Positions 60,348-64,000 of a DNA stretch of 64,000 bases are shown here, piece by piece (within the stretch, counting starts at the first letter, position 1; every line of letters begins with the position of its first letter). The DNA is from Actinostola sp. cb2023 (Eukaryota; Cnidaria; Anthozoa; Actiniaria; Actinostolidae): the NCBI GenBank assembly GCA_033675265.1, contig JAUJYZ010001373.1, positions 231,001 through 295,000 on the forward strand. Reading direction: 5' to 3'. The notes under the pieces are model-generated. The model saw only the letters and a list, made by a program, of their open reading frames with translations. It was not told the origin of the DNA and did no database searches. A program made the position numbers and the translations under genes.

Positions 60348-60992
60348 ATGGAAAGATATTCACAAAACAAGAAGAAAGTAGCTGCTGAAACCTCTCTTGA
60401 CCGAATACGACGAAGCATCGAAGGAGCTTTAGAGAAAGAGAAACAATGCGTAGAAAAAGAAGCTCTCAATCAGTACATACGAGATGCATCAACACGAATG
60501 AGCCTTCATTTACCCATCAAACCAGTCAAAGTCCTTCCCAACGAAAAGCCGCCAAAAGAAGGACACCATCACTCGAAGGATTACAAATTACCCAGCCTGC
60601 AACACGGCGACAGGTCTCCGACCAAGAAACCAGATCTGCACATGCACAATCTGGAGAACGCCGCTGGACAAGATAGGGAAGACAATGGTGCGCACCGGCA
60701 CTCACCCAGCCAAAAACGTCTACGCCTTCCTCCTATATTTATAGAGACTGGCCAGAAAGAAAGTATCGGGAAAAGAAAAAGAAAGAAAGATGATCTTGTA
60801 AATATCGAGTCAAAAGAACAAAACCGAAAATCTCCCAAGCAACTTGCGACCATCGCAGCTAAAAGTCGCTTGGACAGCGGTTCGTCTTGTGAGGACGAGT
60901 TGAGTGTAGTGATGTGTGGTCGCTCGCCAATCATGAAAGACGCTGGTAAACAACTGTTTGTATCCAAACATGGACGGTTTAAAAGTAAATAG
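60348..60992 (+). CDS. Hypothetical basic protein, unrecognised
   Basis: 214 aa from the ATG at 60348 (MERYSQNKKK). It is charged throughout: a predicted helical, coiled-coil-like N-terminus (SLDRIRRSIEGALEKEKQCV), a proline/histidine-rich middle, then KRLRLPPIF and a lysine cluster GKRKRKKDD that could serve as a nuclear signal. The frame is open upstream to about 60250, so this may be the last exon of a longer gene (possible acceptor ttttatcag at 60290-60299) or a single-exon gene. No known domain was seen; composition is unlike the neighbouring repeats. Confidence 0.45.
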   Translation: MERYSQNKKKVAAETSLDRIRRSIEGALEKEKQCVEKEALNQYIRDASTRMSLHLPIKPVKVLPNEKPPKEGHHHSKDYKLPSLQHGDRSPTKKPDLHMHNLENAAGQDREDNGAHRHSPSQKRLRLPPIFIETGQKESIGKRKRKKDDLVNIESKEQNRKSPKQLATIAAKSRLDSGSSCEDELSVVMCGRSPIMKDAGKQLFVSKHGRFKSK

Positions 60993-61106
60993 AATATAAA
61001 TTAGAGTTATAATATTATCCTGCAAAGCAGGTGACAAGAATCTTTTCCCCAAAAATGTACGGCTTTTTTGTTGAACTTTTGACCATTCCTTCATTCATCT
61101 TTCAGT

Positions 61107-61349
61107 TAAGGTGCGGACACACGATGCAACATTGCGTGCAATATTGCTGGCAATTTTGTTGCAGCGTGTGTCCACCCATGAAACTGATTGCTCGCAATTG
61201 ACTAGCGCGCGCTAATACGACGTAATTTGTTGCTCGCAATGTTGCAGAAGTAGGACTCGATCATTGCAATTGCGCGCCACATGTTGCAGTGGACACGCTG
61301 CAACAATACATGTTGCAGGAAATGTTGCACCGTGTGTCCGCCGCACCTT
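61107..61349. mobile_element. 243 bp MITE, aaggtgcggacacac ends
   Basis: ttaaggtgcggacacacgat at the left is mirrored by caccgtgtgtccgccgcacctt at the right. The interior is rich in gttgca words. It is related to 14940-15108. Confidence 0.75.
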
Positions 61350-62285
61350 TACTCATATTCGTCTGTGAAGAAAGGAAACATCCGTGATTTCTACCCTACT
61401 GCTTTGTAGTTTACATCATATAATACATATCCATTCAAATTATAAATTTGTGATTGTCAAAGGCCAATGTATATTAATTTAAATATATCTTTTAAAAATG
61501 ATAACTCCATTCCAATATGGCGGATGGACGAAGGAACCGCTAATCTAGAATATGGAGCTTCGGGTGAGGTATCAAAACGACGAGTTTTCTTGTTCCGCCC
61601 CAGCCCTTTGGCCGTGCGTACGAAATAGGCGACTTACACAGTCGTGGCCATTTTCTATTCTGGTGCAACAAGTTGAGTATTTTCTCGTTTAATCATTGAA
61701 CCGTGAGCTAGAACCGTGCCATAATCTACGTGGGCTATGGAGCATCCAATACCATGGGCTAGAGCCGTGATCCAATGGAACCGTGGACGAGTTTTCTTGT
61801 TCGCCCCAGCCCTTTGCTAGAGCCGTGCGTATCGAAATGGGCTAGAGCCTTACACTAAGAGGTGGGCACGTGCCACCAATCGAACTGAGCTAGAGCCGTA
61901 AATCGAACCGTGAGCTAGAGCCGTGCCATCCAATGCGTGAGCTAGGCCGTGCCAGGCCTCCGTGAGCTAGAAAGCCTTTGATGGCCGTTCTTTTGAGCTA
62001 GAGCCGTGCCATCGATTTCCAAATAAAATTTATTTTTTTTATTTTTTTACTAGTCATTTCTCCTGTGTCGGACATTATGCGCTGAAACTTCGCCCTTTTA
62101 CTAATTTCGAGCTGCTCTTTTCATTTCTGGAGTTCATTTTGACTGCTGTTCGATTTATGGGAGTTAGGGTCACGTGACCTCTTAGTGCAAGTCACCTATA
62201 GAGTTCATGTATTGCAGGATTTATAATCTTTTTGCAATAAAAATTACTTGAGTAGTTTTACTAGTACACATAACGGGATCGATAA
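61350..62285. repeat. Spacer with a degenerate gagctagagccgtgcca repeat
   Basis: From about 61690 to 62010 the phrase gagctagagccgtgccat recurs at irregular spacing (roughly 25-45 bp) with differing insertions. No exon was recognised in the remainder. Confidence 0.55.
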
Positions 62286-63152
62286 CACTAGAATCGTTAC
62301 TAAACACTAGAATCGTTACTAAACACTAGAATCGTTACTAGAATCGTTACTAAACACTAGAATCGTTACTAAACACTAGAATCGTTACTAAACACTAGAA
62401 TCGTTAATAAACACTAGAATCGTTACTAAACACTAGAATCGTTACTAAACACTAGAATCGTTACTAAACACTAGAATCGTTACTAAACACTAGAATCGTT
62501 ACTAAACACTAGAATCGTTAATAAACACTAGAATCGTTAATAAACACTAGAATCGTTACTAAACACTAGAATCGTTAATAAACACTGGAATCGTTACTAA
62601 ACACTAGAATCGTTACTAAACACTAGAATCGTTACTAAACACTAGAATCGTTACTAAACACTAGAATCGTTACTAAACACTAGAATCGTTACTAAACACT
62701 AGAATCGTTACTAAACACTAGAATCGTTAATAAACACTAGAATCGTTAATAAACACTGGAATCGTTAATAAACACTAGAATCGTTACTAAACACTAGAAT
62801 CGTTAATAAACACTAGAATCGTTACTAAACACTAGAATCGTTACTAAACACTAGAATCGTTAATAAACACTAGAATCGTTAATAAACACTGGAATCGTTA
62901 ATAAACACTAGAATCGTTAATAAACACTAGAATCGTTACTAAACACTAGAATCGTTACTAAACACTAGAATCGTTAATAAACACTAGAATCGTTAATAAA
63001 CACTAGAATCGTTAATAAACACTAGAATCGTTAATAAACACTAGAATCGTTAATAAACACTAGAATCGTTAATAAACACTAGAATCGTTAATAAACACTA
63101 GAATCGTTAATAAACACTAGAATCGTTAATAAAACACTAGAATCGTTAATAA
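62286..63152. repeat. 19 bp tandem array (about 45 copies)
   Basis: ctagaatcgttactaaaca, with a common variant ctagaatcgttaataaaca that becomes exclusive at the right-hand end. Single agaatcgtta fragments continue in the next 350 bp. Confidence 0.95.
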
Positions 63153-64000
63153 AAAACCTTTTGAGAATACAATGGTGGTACGTATCGCTTACCGCTGGAA
63201 CAGTGAATCATGGGCGCAGAAAGCTGAGACTACCTTTAGTCACTTTCTATCATCATCGTTCGTTAAAAACTAAAATCGTTAAAAACACTAACCTCTGTAA
63301 ACAACACATAGTAATCGTTAGCATAAACGACGCTAGAATCGTTCCTTTAGGCAAAATCTAAGTTGAATGCAGTTAATGCGGGATCATCGCTTGCTTCTGT
63401 GTCCTTTGAGGAGTGCGATTGCACGTACGACACTCCACGAAGTTTTCGAAGTTCCAGAATCGTTAATAAAAAACTAGAATCGTTAATCGCCCCAGTTTTG
63501 AGAATACAATCCCGCTCGCTTAGTCGCTGCACATAACAGTTTCCGGTTAACTCCAAGAAACGATCGTGTAAAATCGGTAAGAAGAAGAAAGTACCAGGGT
63601 ACGAAACTAGCCGTAATCCCATTGGTATCTATTAATTGCTGACGCAGCGAGCGAGCCTGAAGCGAGCGAGCAAGGAAGCAATTCTAATGGGGAGTTTGCA
63701 GGTGTGACATTTTGTTGCGTGACATTTTAAGTTTTAATCCAACAAAAACAAAAATATAATATTTGAAAAGAGCACACCCAAATTAGCAAAAATTGAAATT
63801 TTGAAGTAATTTCGATGAATAGAGCGAAAGCTATGAGCGATCGAAGTTGGCTTTTTTCTTAAGAAACGTATGGTGGTGGGCAACAGCCAGGTCGTCCGCC
63901 ATTTTTTTTTTGGTATTAAAGCACGCTAATTTAGCCTATTTTTTCCAGTCTCAAGATTTGAGGGCTCGGGGGGTTGGCAGGTATGAGTCTAAGCTTTCCG
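63153..64000. other. Right-hand spacer
   Basis: Stray agaatcgtta units to about 63490; otherwise nothing recognised. Confidence 0.3.

Overview
The window is animal nuclear DNA. Five intron-bearing or intronless genes belong to metazoan families: an anoctamin, a membrane progestin receptor-like PAQR protein, a kinase-Rab protein, METAP1D and SEL1L. Between and inside them lie tandem repeats, foldback (MITE-like) elements, LINE fragments, a Ty3/gypsy element and a Ngaro-like split-repeat element. Short introns with GT-AG borders, AT-rich spacers and many small palindromic elements suggest an early-branching marine invertebrate such as a sponge or cnidarian. The species cannot be fixed from the sequence alone.

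Layout. 1-3135 (minus): 5' part of an anoctamin (TMEM16) gene whose second intron holds a nested foldback element; the gene runs off the left edge. 5084-6175 (minus): single-exon PAQR gene. 6499-11107: minisatellite of 45 bp units, interrupted by a 5'-truncated LINE. 11373-13363 (minus): two-exon gene encoding an N-terminal protein kinase fused to a C-terminal Rab-like GTPase. 14130-33101 (minus): METAP1D, ten exons spread over 19 kb. Its introns hold a 90 bp satellite, a 1.5 kb foldback element, a gypsy element with identical LTRs, and a 5.75 kb array of about 60 copies of the gene's own exon-4 3' end with its 5' splice site. 33959-48504 (minus): SEL1L, 23 exons, 901 codons, complete from signal peptide to C-terminal membrane anchor. 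49-64 kb: mostly repeats (Ngaro-like element, poly-G foldback, nested elements carrying two inverted transposase fragments, a tRNA-like sequence, a 19 bp array) and one unrecognised plus-strand ORF at 60348-60992.

The gene models were built by hand: each internal exon listed has GT-AG borders, a length that keeps phase with its neighbours, and a peptide that matches the family. The genes do not form one pathway. SEL1L acts in ER-associated degradation, METAP1D in mitochondrial N-terminal methionine removal, the PAQR protein in membrane signalling, the anoctamin in ion or lipid transport, and the kinase-Rab protein has no role I can name. The most notable observation is the METAP1D exon/splice-donor array. 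It is accompanied by a smaller partial-exon duplication in the same gene and a degraded copy of one SEL1L exon.
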